Assembly (NCBI RefSeq): GCF_965219595.1 | Contig: NZ_OZ244781.1 | Location: forward strand, 2,790,001-2,854,000 | Reading direction: 5' to 3' | DNA from: Poriferisodalis sp022821985 | GTDB taxonomy: Bacteria > Actinomycetota > Acidimicrobiia > Acidimicrobiales > Poriferisodalaceae | Length of the DNA: 64,000 nt | Shown here: positions 15,266-23,521 of the stretch, piece after piece | How positions within the stretch are numbered: position 1 is the first letter of the stretch | Layout of the letters: each line of letters starts with the position of its first letter | Program-made: the position numbers and the translations under genes | The notes under the pieces: generated by a model | What the model was told of the DNA's origin: nothing | Databases searched by the model: none | Seen by the model: the letters and a program-made list of their open reading frames with translations, nothing else

Positions 15266-16990
15266 GTGACAACAGACGACGCCTCCGTCCTCTACGAGCC
15301 GAATGATCGGTTGCCTGCCGGCCTGACGCTGGGCATGGGGCTGCAGGGCCTCCTGTTGTCGGTCACGACCACCGCGCTGACGATCTCGCTATTTGCCAAC
15401 GCGGTCGGACTCGACGATGACGACCGTTCGTGGATGATCTTCGCGGCGCTTGCCGTCAACGGTGTCGCCACCGCAGCGCAGTCGACGCGCGGCGGGCCGA
15501 TCGGCTGCGGGCACGTTCTCATGGTCGGCACAGCACCGTCGTACCTCGCTGTCACGCTGCTCGCCGCTGAGCGGTCCGACGCACGCACGTTGGCCACGCT
15601 CATCGTTGTGTCGTCGTGCGTCCAGTTCATTCTGGCGAAATGGCTGCCCCGAGCCCGGCAGATCATCACACCGTCGGTTGGCGGCATCGTGCTGATGCTG
15701 ATAGCGGTCACCGTCGCCGGCGTGGCCGTTGGCAGGCTGGCCGGACCGCCCGGCGGCACGGCGTCGAGTGCAGGCCCGGCCGTGGCGGCGCTCACCGTCG
15801 CCGTCGCTGCGATGCTGGGCTTGCGAGCGAAAGGCCGGGCGCGTCTGTGGTCGCCGCTCATCGGCATCGCAGTGGCGTGTGTCGTGGCGGCGCTGTTCGG
15901 CTTGTTCGACTCGACGAGGGTGTCGGCCGCTCGGTGGATTGCGCTGCCCGAACCGCAGCTGCCCGGTGTTGAACTGACCGCCAGCTCAGAGTTCTGGTCG
16001 CTGCTGCCGATGTTCGTGGTGGTGTCGATGGCTGCGGGGCTGCTCGCGATGAGCAGCGGAGTCATCATTCAGCAGGTCTCGTGGCAGAACCCGCCGGTGA
16101 CGGACTTCCGTCTGGTTCAAGGCGCCATGAACACCAACGGCGCGGCGAGCCTGATCGGGGGCTTCTTCGGTGCGCTGCCCACCGTGGTGTACGGCCCGAC
16201 GTCGGCGACCATGACGACGCTCACCGGAGTCGCATCGCGCCGGGTGGGATACAGCGTCGGCGCCATGCTGGTCGCTGTCGCATTCGCTCCGAAAGCCACA
16301 GCAGTGCTGGCCTCGATTCCCGATGCGGTTACGGCCGGCTACTTGCTGGTCATCATGGGCATGGTCTTCGTGGAGGGGATGCGGGCGGTAGCCAGGGAGG
16401 GCCTGACGCGCCACAGGGCCCTGATCGTGGGAATCTCGCTGGGGATCGGCTTCGGGTTGCAGGGCAGCAGCGTGGTGGCCGATCTGATCGGTGGGGCGTG
16501 GGGGGCGCTGCTTGGCAACGGCATGGTGGCGGGCACCATCGCGGCCATCGCCCTCACTGCATTCGTGGAGGTCAGCGGCCGGCGTCGCCAGCGGCTCGAG
16601 GTGGAGTTGCACATCGACTCGCTGGGGCCGATCAGCGAGTTCCTGGACTCGCTCGCCGCTGGGGCCGGGTGGAGCGAGGCGTCGCGCAATCGCCTACGCC
16701 TGGTCGGCGAGGAAGCCCTGGCGAGCCTGCTCGAGGATCGCGGCGACGAGTCTCACGCCCGACTGGTGGTGATCGCCCGGTCTGCCCCCAATTCGATCGA
16801 ACTGCAGTTCTTGGCGGCGCTGGAGGAGCAGAATCTCGAAGAGCAGCTTGCCTGTCTCAGCGAGCGGGCCGAGGTGCCTGAGGAGCGGACGATCTCGCTG
16901 CACCTGCTGCGGCACTTCGCCTCGACGGTGCGGCACCGCAAGTACAGCGGGATCGACATCGTGACCGTCGAGGTCGACCGGTCCCGCTAG
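15266..16990 (+). CDS. NCS2 (xanthine/uracil permease) family transporter with C-terminal GHKL-like domain
   Basis: A 574-residue protein. Residues about 15-435 are an NCS2 nucleobase:cation symporter core with about 14 hydrophobic segments; QSTRGGPIGCGHVLMVGTAP and ALPTVVYGPTSATMTTLTG correspond to the substrate-binding half-helices. Residues about 445-574 form an additional soluble domain. Its pattern, RLRLVGEEALASLLEDR, then a strand, then ISLHLLRHFASTVRHRK ending in a TVEVDR strand, resembles the HATPase_c_2/RsbW anti-sigma fold, but classical N, G1 and G2 boxes are not clear. NCS2 transporters normally end after the membrane domain. Transport of a purine or pyrimidine is likely; the tail's function is inference. 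GTG start. Confidence 0.8.
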   Translation: MTTDDASVLYEPNDRLPAGLTLGMGLQGLLLSVTTTALTISLFANAVGLDDDDRSWMIFAALAVNGVATAAQSTRGGPIGCGHVLMVGTAPSYLAVTLLAAERSDARTLATLIVVSSCVQFILAKWLPRARQIITPSVGGIVLMLIAVTVAGVAVGRLAGPPGGTASSAGPAVAALTVAVAAMLGLRAKGRARLWSPLIGIAVACVVAALFGLFDSTRVSAARWIALPEPQLPGVELTASSEFWSLLPMFVVVSMAAGLLAMSSGVIIQQVSWQNPPVTDFRLVQGAMNTNGAASLIGGFFGALPTVVYGPTSATMTTLTGVASRRVGYSVGAMLVAVAFAPKATAVLASIPDAVTAGYLLVIMGMVFVEGMRAVAREGLTRHRALIVGISLGIGFGLQGSSVVADLIGGAWGALLGNGMVAGTIAAIALTAFVEVSGRRRQRLEVELHIDSLGPISEFLDSLAAGAGWSEASRNRLRLVGEEALASLLEDRGDESHARLVVIARSAPNSIELQFLAALEEQNLEEQLACLSERAEVPEERTISLHLLRHFASTVRHRKYSGIDIVTVEVDRSR

Positions 16991-17063
16991 CGGGAGAGCG
17001 ATACCCAGGCGCGCAACAACCGTCCGGCGCGGTGGGCCTGCCGGCGTTGCCGTCTCGTTGTCC

Positions 17064-17687
17064 TCAGCGCAGGGTGACGCGTCCGTTGGGGGTGTCGAGC
17101 GTTGCCTCGAAGGTGACCGTGTCGCCTGCCGCCACGTCCACGTCGATGCCGATCGCGCTGTGCAGCGCCCGGATGTGGTCGGGGTCGGGATGCGTGCCGC
17201 CGAGCGAGACCAGCGTGCAGCCGGTCGGCGTGACCGTGGCTGGATGCGTGGTGTTGCCCCATTCGATGACAAACGGGACCAGTCCCGGGCCGGCCGACAT
17301 GGTCAGCGACCAGTGGATTTCCTCGCCGTCGGGCTTCACGCGGCTCATCGCGGAGATCGGGCCGGGGTCCTCGCCGCAGGCCGCCATGGCGGCGGTCACA
17401 TCCTCGATGGTCTCGCCTTCGGAGGCGTGTATGGCGAAGGTGATGAGCCGGCCCTCACTCATGGCGTCGATGTCGAACGGGCGGCCGTTCGGCGGGTCGG
17501 GCTGGTCGGGGTCGGGGGCGATGATTTCCAGATAGACGTCGTCGCCGAGCGACATGAGGGTGTTGCGGGTGCCCATGCCCGGATGCGGCCCGCCCGGCGC
17601 GGCCGACATGCCGACCAGCGCCTCCACTGCGGCCGTGCCGGCCGCAAGATTGGGCGCTGCGTACACGATGTGATCGATAGCTGCCAT
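17064..17687 (-). CDS. VOC-family (glyoxalase-like) protein
   Basis: A 207-residue protein that opens IDHIVYAAPNL, the first strand of a vicinal-oxygen-chelate module, and resembles the Glyoxalase_3-like group (GDDVYLEIIAPDPDQP, then IHWSLTMSAG). His6 and Glu54 (in YLEII) are candidate metal ligands. The C-terminal half lacks a clear second set of ligands. Members include dioxygenases, epimerases and many uncharacterised proteins; no substrate can be assigned. ATG start. Convergent with the permease gene. Confidence 0.75.
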   Translation of the reverse strand: MAAIDHIVYAAPNLAAGTAAVEALVGMSAAPGGPHPGMGTRNTLMSLGDDVYLEIIAPDPDQPDPPNGRPFDIDAMSEGRLITFAIHASEGETIEDVTAAMAACGEDPGPISAMSRVKPDGEEIHWSLTMSAGPGLVPFVIEWGNTTHPATVTPTGCTLVSLGGTHPDPDHIRALHSAIGIDVDVAAGDTVTFEATLDTPNGRVTLR

Positions 17688-17733
17688 GCGGGCACGTTAG
17701 CCACGGGTGGCGGGCCCGTCAGCACCGGCGGCG

Positions 17734-20133
17734 CTAGTCGAAGGCCTCTGCTGCGGCGAGTTCGGCGACCTTGTCGGCGTCGTAGCTCAGGTGCTGGGTG
17801 AGCACCTCGTACAGGTGCTCGCCGAGTGCGGGTGCAGCTCGTTCGGGCCACACACGGCTGCGCGACATGGTGAACCGGGGTGCTTCGATGATCGTGGTGC
17901 CGTGGGTGGAGTGGGGGACTTCGACCCAGTGGCCCCGGTGCGCAAGCTGCGGGTCGACCGCCAGCTCGGGACTGTTCTGCACCCGGTGGGCGGCGATGCC
18001 TGCCGCTTGGCACTGCGCCTCGACATCGGCTTCGTCAAGCTGGCTGGTCCATGCCGACACTGCAGCTTCGAGCTCTTCCCGGCGGGCGAGGCGATCGGCG
18101 AGCGGCAGTGCTGCAAGGTCGGGGCGCCCGATCAGCCCGGCCAGCTCAGTCCATGCGCTGTCGTCCTGGGCTACGACGGCCACCCAGCGATCATCGCCGG
18201 CGGCCGGGAAGACGCCGTGTGGGCAGTAGTGCTCGCTCTGGTTGCCGCGCCCTCCCACGACAGTGCCGTTGCGCAGGTACTCCAGCACTGCCGGGGCGAT
18301 GAAGTGGACCGACGCCTCAGCCTGGGAGAAGTCGAGGTAGCGGCCCTCACCAGTGCGGCCCCGGTGGTCGATTGCGGCGAGCAGGCTGGCTGTGGCCGGA
18401 TGGGGCGAGGTGTAGTCGGTGATGGCGCCGTAGGGACCGACCGGGGCACGGTCGGGCCAGCCGGTGATGTTGTAGAAGCCGACCATGGCGCCCGACAGGT
18501 TGCCGTACCCGCCGAAGTTGGCGAGCGGGCCGGACTGGCCGTACAGGCAGCTCGACAGCATCACCACCGAGGGGTTGATCTCGCGGACGCTCTCGTAGTC
18601 GAGGCCCCACGAGCGCATGATGCGCGGGGTGTACGACTCGCACACCACATCGGCCCAGCGCACGAGATCGTGCGCGACCTCGCGGCCTGCGTCAGTGGCC
18701 GGATTGAGCGTGATGCCGAGCTTGCCGGCGTTCATGTTGTTGAACGTGGCGCCGTTCTCGGGACCGGGGTCGTTGTCGATGAAGGGAAGGAATGTGCGGA
18801 CGGCGTCGAGCTTGACCGACGACTCCACCCGGATCACCGTCGCGCCTGCATCGGCCAGCAGGCGGGAAACGGTGGGACCGGCTACCGCCCACATGAAGTC
18901 GAGCACCTTGAGCCCTTCGAGCGGGCGCTCGGGCGCCGACGGCTCTGGTGAGGTGGACACTGCGGGCTGGCGCGTGCGGGCCAGGATCTCGGCGGTGTGC
19001 TCTCCAGCGGCCGGCACCCGATGGGCTGAGCCGTTGCTGGGCTCGGGCTTCATCCAGTGCCCCGGGTAGCGCTCGCCGTCGACGACGTCCCAGTAGTCAC
19101 GTGAAGCGAGCTGCTCGGAGGCGACGAGATCGGCCGTGGTCGCCACCGGTGCAAGCAGCAGGCGACGCTCGAGGGCGAGGGCGAACAGCTCGTCCTTGGT
19201 GCGTGACGCCGTGAACGCAACCACGCAGTCCTTGACCCGCTCGAACTCGTCGAGTGTCTCGCTGCCGTCGCCGAGCGCCATCCCGTATTGCACCCAGTCC
19301 TTGTTGGCTGTGGCCTCATCGCAGAAGCCCGCTTCGTGCACCAGCGCCATCATCCGGCCCGTTGCCGGCCCGATCGCCGCTCCGAAGACGTGCGTGAACG
19401 AGACGTACCCGTCCTTGGCCGGGTACACCACCCGCAGCCGGATGGGTCCGCTGCGGATGCCGCCACCGCCCCGCAGCGTCAACGGGGCGTTGACCAGCGA
19501 GCACAGCACCGACGACATGGTCGAGTTCATCGCCACGGCCTGAGCCGACACGTCGATGTGCTGGCCGAGCCCGGACTGGTTGCGTTCGACGAGAGCGAGC
19601 ACCGTTGCTGCGGCGGCTTGGCCTGCTGCGTGCAGGAATGCCTGCGGCACGCCGACGCCCAGCGGCGCCCGGTCCTCATCGCCGCACATGTGCATGGGGC
19701 CGCCCGATGCCCACACGGTGAGATCGGTTGCCGCCCAACCGGCCTTGGGACCGGTCTGGCCGAACGGCGAGATCGAGGCGACGACGAGTGCCGGGTTGAT
19801 CTCGGCGAGCGTTTCGGGCCCGAGGCCGAGCGAGGTCATGTGGCCCGGCGGGGCAGATTCGATGAGCACATCGGCACCAGCCGCGAGCTGCCGCAGCGCA
19901 TCGGCACCGCTGGCAGTGGTGATGTCGACCTCGACGGACTTCTTGCCGCGTGCGTAGGAAGCATGGGTGAGCGAGGTGCCGATCGCATCGAACGGCGCCA
20001 GCCGCCGAACGGGGGAGCCTCCCGGCGGCTCGACGGCAATCACCTCGGCGCCGAGCCTCGCCAGTATGAACCCGGCCAGGTGCCCACGGTCGTCAGTCAG
20101 GTCGAGCACCCGGTACGGCGACAGCAGCGTCAT
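17734..20133 (-). CDS. Double-length family III (CaiB/BaiF) CoA-transferase
   Basis: A 799-residue protein with two CaiB/BaiF domains: about residues 5-385 and about 405-799 (LKVLDFMWAVAGPTVSRLL). The second copy keeps the catalytic aspartate (Asp573 in YGAITDYTSPHP) and the RTGEGRYLDFSQAEA motif. In the first copy the equivalent position is a leucine (about Leu167 in GVPQAFLHAAG), so the N-half is predicted to be non-catalytic. The architecture matches the gene at 6857-9232. Its ATG overlaps the stop of the antiporter gene (ATGA at 20130-20133), indicating co-translation. It probably moves CoA among catabolic acids; the acids are unknown. Confidence 0.85.
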   Translation of the reverse strand: MTLLSPYRVLDLTDDRGHLAGFILARLGAEVIAVEPPGGSPVRRLAPFDAIGTSLTHASYARGKKSVEVDITTASGADALRQLAAGADVLIESAPPGHMTSLGLGPETLAEINPALVVASISPFGQTGPKAGWAATDLTVWASGGPMHMCGDEDRAPLGVGVPQAFLHAAGQAAAATVLALVERNQSGLGQHIDVSAQAVAMNSTMSSVLCSLVNAPLTLRGGGGIRSGPIRLRVVYPAKDGYVSFTHVFGAAIGPATGRMMALVHEAGFCDEATANKDWVQYGMALGDGSETLDEFERVKDCVVAFTASRTKDELFALALERRLLLAPVATTADLVASEQLASRDYWDVVDGERYPGHWMKPEPSNGSAHRVPAAGEHTAEILARTRQPAVSTSPEPSAPERPLEGLKVLDFMWAVAGPTVSRLLADAGATVIRVESSVKLDAVRTFLPFIDNDPGPENGATFNNMNAGKLGITLNPATDAGREVAHDLVRWADVVCESYTPRIMRSWGLDYESVREINPSVVMLSSCLYGQSGPLANFGGYGNLSGAMVGFYNITGWPDRAPVGPYGAITDYTSPHPATASLLAAIDHRGRTGEGRYLDFSQAEASVHFIAPAVLEYLRNGTVVGGRGNQSEHYCPHGVFPAAGDDRWVAVVAQDDSAWTELAGLIGRPDLAALPLADRLARREELEAAVSAWTSQLDEADVEAQCQAAGIAAHRVQNSPELAVDPQLAHRGHWVEVPHSTHGTTIIEAPRFTMSRSRVWPERAAPALGEHLYEVLTQHLSYDADKVAELAAAEAFD

Positions 20134-21896
20134 ACGTCGTCGTTGCTTGCTGCGTCGGGGCCGAGTTCGGTGTGGAGCACTGCGTGGGTGACGGCTTCGG
20201 TGTCGGGTTCGGGCAGCTCGAAGTGGCCGAGCGCATGGGCGATGAGCGCGTCGTGGGCGGCTTGGCGCTCGGCAACGACGTGATCGACGAGGCCGTCGCG
20301 CTCGAGGTCGGCTGCGTCGGCGGGATCGGCGGCCCAGGCGAGCACCGCGATATCGGGGTTGTGTTCGCGGGCGATGCGGGCGAACTGTTCGACCGCTGAG
20401 GGCGGGCTGTCGACCGCCAGCGCGATGCGGGCGTCACGCAGGCCCGCGCGTTCGGCGATCACGTGGCGCGACACGTCGCCGACGAGCACCTGCCGTCCTG
20501 TGGATGCGGCCCACCGCTGGGCCTCGGGGTCGAGCGACACGATGGTGTAGGGGATGTGCGCCAGCTCGAGCGCCGAGACGATGCGCTGTGCCCGGGGGCC
20601 GAAGCCGTTGACGACGGCATGGTCCTGCAGGGGTTCATAGTCGCCGGGGTCGTGCTGATCGGACGGCCTGACGGCGTCGCTGTCGTGCGGCCGACCGCGC
20701 GGGCCGCCGCTGAGGTCGGCGTCGGATCGTGCTGCGAGCGACTGGCCCCAGCGGGCACCGAAGGGGCTGAATGCCATCAGCAGCACGGTGACGGCGATGA
20801 ATGCGTCGGTGCCGTCGGCCAGTCCCGCCGGAACGAGCCCGACGTCTTGGCCGGCTCGTTCGAGCACGAAGGAGAACTCGCCGATCTGTGCCAGCACGAT
20901 CGCCCCTGAGATCGCCACCGCTCGCCGCTGGCGCACCAGCAGCGCTGCCGTGGTGGTCGCGAGCATCTTCACCACGACCACGGCTGCGGCCAGGCCGATC
21001 ACGAGCGGCAGATTGCGCACCAGGTAGCCGACGTCGAGCAGCATGCCGATGGACACGAAGAACGTCGCCGAGAACAGGATCTGCAGCGGCATCACTTCGC
21101 CGAGTGCCCGCGCAGCCACCCGGCTCTCGCTGACCATCAGCCCTGCGAGGAACGCTCCCAGCGAGATCGAGACATCGAGCAGGCTGGTGGCGTACGCCGT
21201 GCCGAAGCAGATGGCCAGCACGGTCAGCAGGAAGACTTCGGCCGACTGGATCCGCGAGACGTACTTCAGCACGGCGGGCACCAGCGTGCGGGCAACCACG
21301 ATCACCGCCACCACGATGCCGGCGGCCTTGGCGAAGGCGATCAGCACGTCGGACGGGCCGGTGATCTCGCCGCCGAGCAACGGCACCGCCAGCACCATGG
21401 CCACAATCGCCAAGTCCTGGAAGATGAGCAATGCCACCGACACGTTGCCCACCGGCGACGTGGTGGCTCGCCGTTCAGCGAGCACCTTCAGCACGATGGC
21501 CGTGCTGCTGAGCGACACGAGCAATCCGGTGAACACTGCCGTTCGCCAGTCCACGCCGAAGGCGGCCACGACCCCGGCAACGATGCCGGTGGTGAGGCCC
21601 ACCTGTACAGCCCCGCCCACCAGGAACAGCGACGCGAGCCGCCGGACCCGTTCAAGGCTGAACTCGATGCCGAGGGTGAACAGCAGCAGCATCACACCGA
21701 TGTCGGCCGATTGGTTGACCAGATCGATGTCGCTGATGAGGCCGGTGCCGCTGGGCCCGATGATCGTGCCGGCTGCGAGGAAGCCGACGATCGGCACCAC
21801 ACCCAGACGCGTCGACACGAAGGCGATCAGCGTCCCCGCAACCAGCAGGATCGCCAGCTCGGTGAACAACGGCGGTGCCGACGCAGCCAACAGCAC
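20130..21896 (-). CDS. Cation:proton antiporter, KefB/KefC-type, with TrkA-N domain
   Basis: A 588-residue CPA2 antiporter. Residues about 5-390 hold 12 or so membrane helices, including the GVMLLLFTLGIEFSLERVRR and LIFQDLAIVAMVLA segments; the aspartate of FQD is the usual CPA2 ion-binding residue. Residues about 430-545 form a Rossmann (TrkA-N/KTN) domain with a modified glycine motif (GFGPRAQRI) that would bind a nucleotide and gate the channel. The linker between them is hydrophilic and aspartate-rich. It probably exchanges K+ or Na+ for protons at the inner membrane. GTG start. Coupled by a 4-nt overlap to the CoA-transferase gene, an odd partner. Confidence 0.88.
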   Translation of the reverse strand: MLLAASAPPLFTELAILLVAGTLIAFVSTRLGVVPIVGFLAAGTIIGPSGTGLISDIDLVNQSADIGVMLLLFTLGIEFSLERVRRLASLFLVGGAVQVGLTTGIVAGVVAAFGVDWRTAVFTGLLVSLSSTAIVLKVLAERRATTSPVGNVSVALLIFQDLAIVAMVLAVPLLGGEITGPSDVLIAFAKAAGIVVAVIVVARTLVPAVLKYVSRIQSAEVFLLTVLAICFGTAYATSLLDVSISLGAFLAGLMVSESRVAARALGEVMPLQILFSATFFVSIGMLLDVGYLVRNLPLVIGLAAAVVVVKMLATTTAALLVRQRRAVAISGAIVLAQIGEFSFVLERAGQDVGLVPAGLADGTDAFIAVTVLLMAFSPFGARWGQSLAARSDADLSGGPRGRPHDSDAVRPSDQHDPGDYEPLQDHAVVNGFGPRAQRIVSALELAHIPYTIVSLDPEAQRWAASTGRQVLVGDVSRHVIAERAGLRDARIALAVDSPPSAVEQFARIAREHNPDIAVLAWAADPADAADLERDGLVDHVVAERQAAHDALIAHALGHFELPEPDTEAVTHAVLHTELGPDAASNDDV

Positions 21897-21931
21897 TTGG
21901 GTCCGAGACTATTGGTGCGGACGCCTCACGG

Positions 21932-21943
21932 GACCTGCAGGTC
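21932..21943. promoter_or_regulatory. Perfect 12-nt palindrome (possible operator)
   Basis: GACCTGCAGGTC lies between the antiporter GTG and the start of the broken Gdt1-like gene, in a divergent spacer. Position and symmetry suit an operator, but no bound regulator can be named. Confidence 0.35.
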
Positions 21944-21980
21944 TGCATCGAGCGAACCGGGGCACAAGTACGTTGGCCCA

Positions 21981-22070
21981 GTGGTTGACGGCGGCATCGC
22001 GTTCGGCATCGTGTTCCTGGCGGAAATCGGCGACAAGACCGGGCGATGCGGCGGTCCTACCGGTGGGTGA
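21981..22070 (+). pseudogene. Truncated Gdt1/TMEM165 (UPF0016) family gene, 5' remnant
   Basis: From the GTG at 21981 the frame reads VVDGGIAFGIVFLAEIGDKT. This is the first membrane helix and E-x-G-D-K-T signature of the Gdt1/TMEM165 cation (Mn2+/Ca2+) exporter family, which normally has two such motifs in about 190 residues. Similarity stops at the threonine (about 22040). The frame then runs only into GRCGGPTGG and a stop that lies inside the 3' end of the RES gene. No remaining part of a Gdt1 gene is visible up to 23521. The gene looks cut by arrival of the toxin-antitoxin pair. Confidence 0.65.
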
Positions 22071-22728
22071 GCACGACGTTGTACGACGTCAGGATCATCT
22101 CGAGGTAGAGCCGTGCGCTGCCGGAATCGAGGACTCGATCATGGGGTGGGAGCGGCAAATCGCCGACGACCTCGGCGAAGCAGTCCGGACCACAGCGGTC
22201 GTCGAAGAAGACGTATGAGAACCCGGCGGGTTCTCGGTGCGACTGCCAGGTCAATCCGCATGCCCAGGGCGCCCAGTCTCGGATGGCGGAGGCCCAGTGC
22301 CGAGTCAACGAATACTCCGAGGCGGGTGTCGAGGTCAGCCAGGTGTCTTGACCGATGGCTCCCAGGTCTGTGCCAGACCGGAGCGTCACGAGTTCTAGGT
22401 CACGGGTCACCTCGATCTCTGCGATTCTCAGATCCTTGATCGCCGCTTCGGGGAGGATGCGGGCGCCGTGACTGACCGCCGGCAGGTCGCGCAGCAGCTT
22501 CTCGCTGATCGCTGTCTCGGCGTCGTCGCCGGCATACAGGTACGCGTACGGATCGCTTGGTGTCGAGTCGAAGCGGCCGCCTTCTAGTGAGTGAGCCGCC
22601 ACGGTCGGATTGAACGCCGTGGCCTCGAAACGCGTGCGGTGGATACGTACGAGCTGCCCTCCCTGTCGCACAACGTGGCGGCGAGGAGCGCCCGTGTAGT
22701 TCGGCGGCGGCTGTTGGCGGGGAGGCAA
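22057..22728 (-). CDS. RES-domain protein, probable NAD+-degrading toxin
   Basis: A 223-residue RES-domain protein. Arg and Glu candidates of the R-E-S signature lie in LVRIHRTRFEATAFNP and YLYAGDDAETAISEKLLRD, and a serine follows in WQSHREPAGFSYVFFDDRC. RES toxins such as MbcT act as NAD+ phosphorylases or glycohydrolases and deplete cellular NAD+. Typical RES toxins are 150-230 residues, so this is full length. The start lies 6 nt after the stop of the antitoxin-like gene, as in type II toxin-antitoxin operons. Confidence 0.8.
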   Translation of the reverse strand: MPPRQQPPPNYTGAPRRHVVRQGGQLVRIHRTRFEATAFNPTVAAHSLEGGRFDSTPSDPYAYLYAGDDAETAISEKLLRDLPAVSHGARILPEAAIKDLRIAEIEVTRDLELVTLRSGTDLGAIGQDTWLTSTPASEYSLTRHWASAIRDWAPWACGLTWQSHREPAGFSYVFFDDRCGPDCFAEVVGDLPLPPHDRVLDSGSARLYLEMILTSYNVVLTHR

Positions 22729-22734
22729 GTGCTG

Positions 22735-23376
22735 TTAGCCGACCGGCTCTGCGACCGCTCGTGCGAGTACCGGCAAGTCATCTGCTCTGTCAGTACCGAC
22801 GAGTTCCATCGGGACGGCAGCGACACGGGCGTTGGTCGAGACCCACCACGATGCGACACCCCAGGGATCGTCAGAGGCGCCGAGCAGTTCGTTCACGGCG
22901 CGGACCTCGGGGAAGATGTCCTCGCGCAGGTGATCGAACTGAAAGACCGGGTACAAGTAGCCGCGGCCTCTTGGCAGGCCCAACAGCCAGGAGCGCATGC
23001 GCCGCTGGCGGACTATCTCGCGATTGGCTGGCTTCGCCCCCAACGCGACTGCGGCGCCATTGGGCTCGAGCATCGGCACCTGCCAGATGGCCTCCATCGC
23101 ATCGCCTCGCAGCCGTGCCTGGATGAGCTCCCGGTATGCAGCGGCATCGAACACCTCCCGCGGACTGCCGCCGATCTGCCCGGTGAGTTCGCGTCCGGAT
23201 GCCAGCAGCGTCAGCAATGACCGCACCCGGCGTTCTTCGTGCTCGAGCTCGGAATGCCGGGCGGCAATCTGAGCAGCAATGTCGAGCCAGAGGGAATCAT
23301 CCGCTTCAGTCAGCCCGAGCGCGAGCAGGTCGACGAGCTGACGGTACGCCTCATCGTTCAATCGCTCAGCTGCCAT
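22735..23376 (-). CDS. Antitoxin-like protein with MbcA/ParS/Xre toxin-binding C-terminus
   Basis: A 213-residue protein encoded directly upstream of the RES toxin. The last 50 residues (FQFDHLREDIFPEVRAVNEL, then DDPWGVASWWVSTNARVAAV and PMELV) match the DUF2384 pattern of Xre/MbcA/ParS antitoxins, the part that blocks the RES active site. The middle part (PANREIVRQRRMRSWLLGLP) may contribute to DNA binding, but no classical HTH is obvious. The ATG at 23376 is preferred to a start further upstream because the promoter and operator at 23385-23419 lie immediately before it. Probably autoregulated. Confidence 0.72.
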   Translation of the reverse strand: MAAERLNDEAYRQLVDLLALGLTEADDSLWLDIAAQIAARHSELEHEERRVRSLLTLLASGRELTGQIGGSPREVFDAAAYRELIQARLRGDAMEAIWQVPMLEPNGAAVALGAKPANREIVRQRRMRSWLLGLPRGRGYLYPVFQFDHLREDIFPEVRAVNELLGASDDPWGVASWWVSTNARVAAVPMELVGTDRADDLPVLARAVAEPVG

Positions 23377-23384
23377 AGCCTTTT

Positions 23385-23419
23385 CCTGACGGTTGTGACG
23401 TAAGTATATCGCCGTCAGG
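23385..23419 (-). promoter_or_regulatory. Promoter/operator of the toxin-antitoxin operon
   Basis: A perfect 8-nt inverted repeat, CCTGACGG at 23385-23392 and CCGTCAGG at 23412-23419, flanks a minus-strand -10-like element TATACT (complement of 23403-23408). The site lies 8 nt upstream of the antitoxin ATG. An additional half-site, CGTCAG, follows at 23422-23427. The arrangement suits autorepression by the antitoxin. No strong -35 is visible. Confidence 0.6.
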
Positions 23420-23521
23420 AACGTCAGAACCAATAGGCACGTTTACCTATGGCCCAAAACCAGTGCCGCTGGCCAGAGTTGACTTCTGGCTCGGGTTCCG
23501 TGTCTTGCTAGCGGTTCGGCG

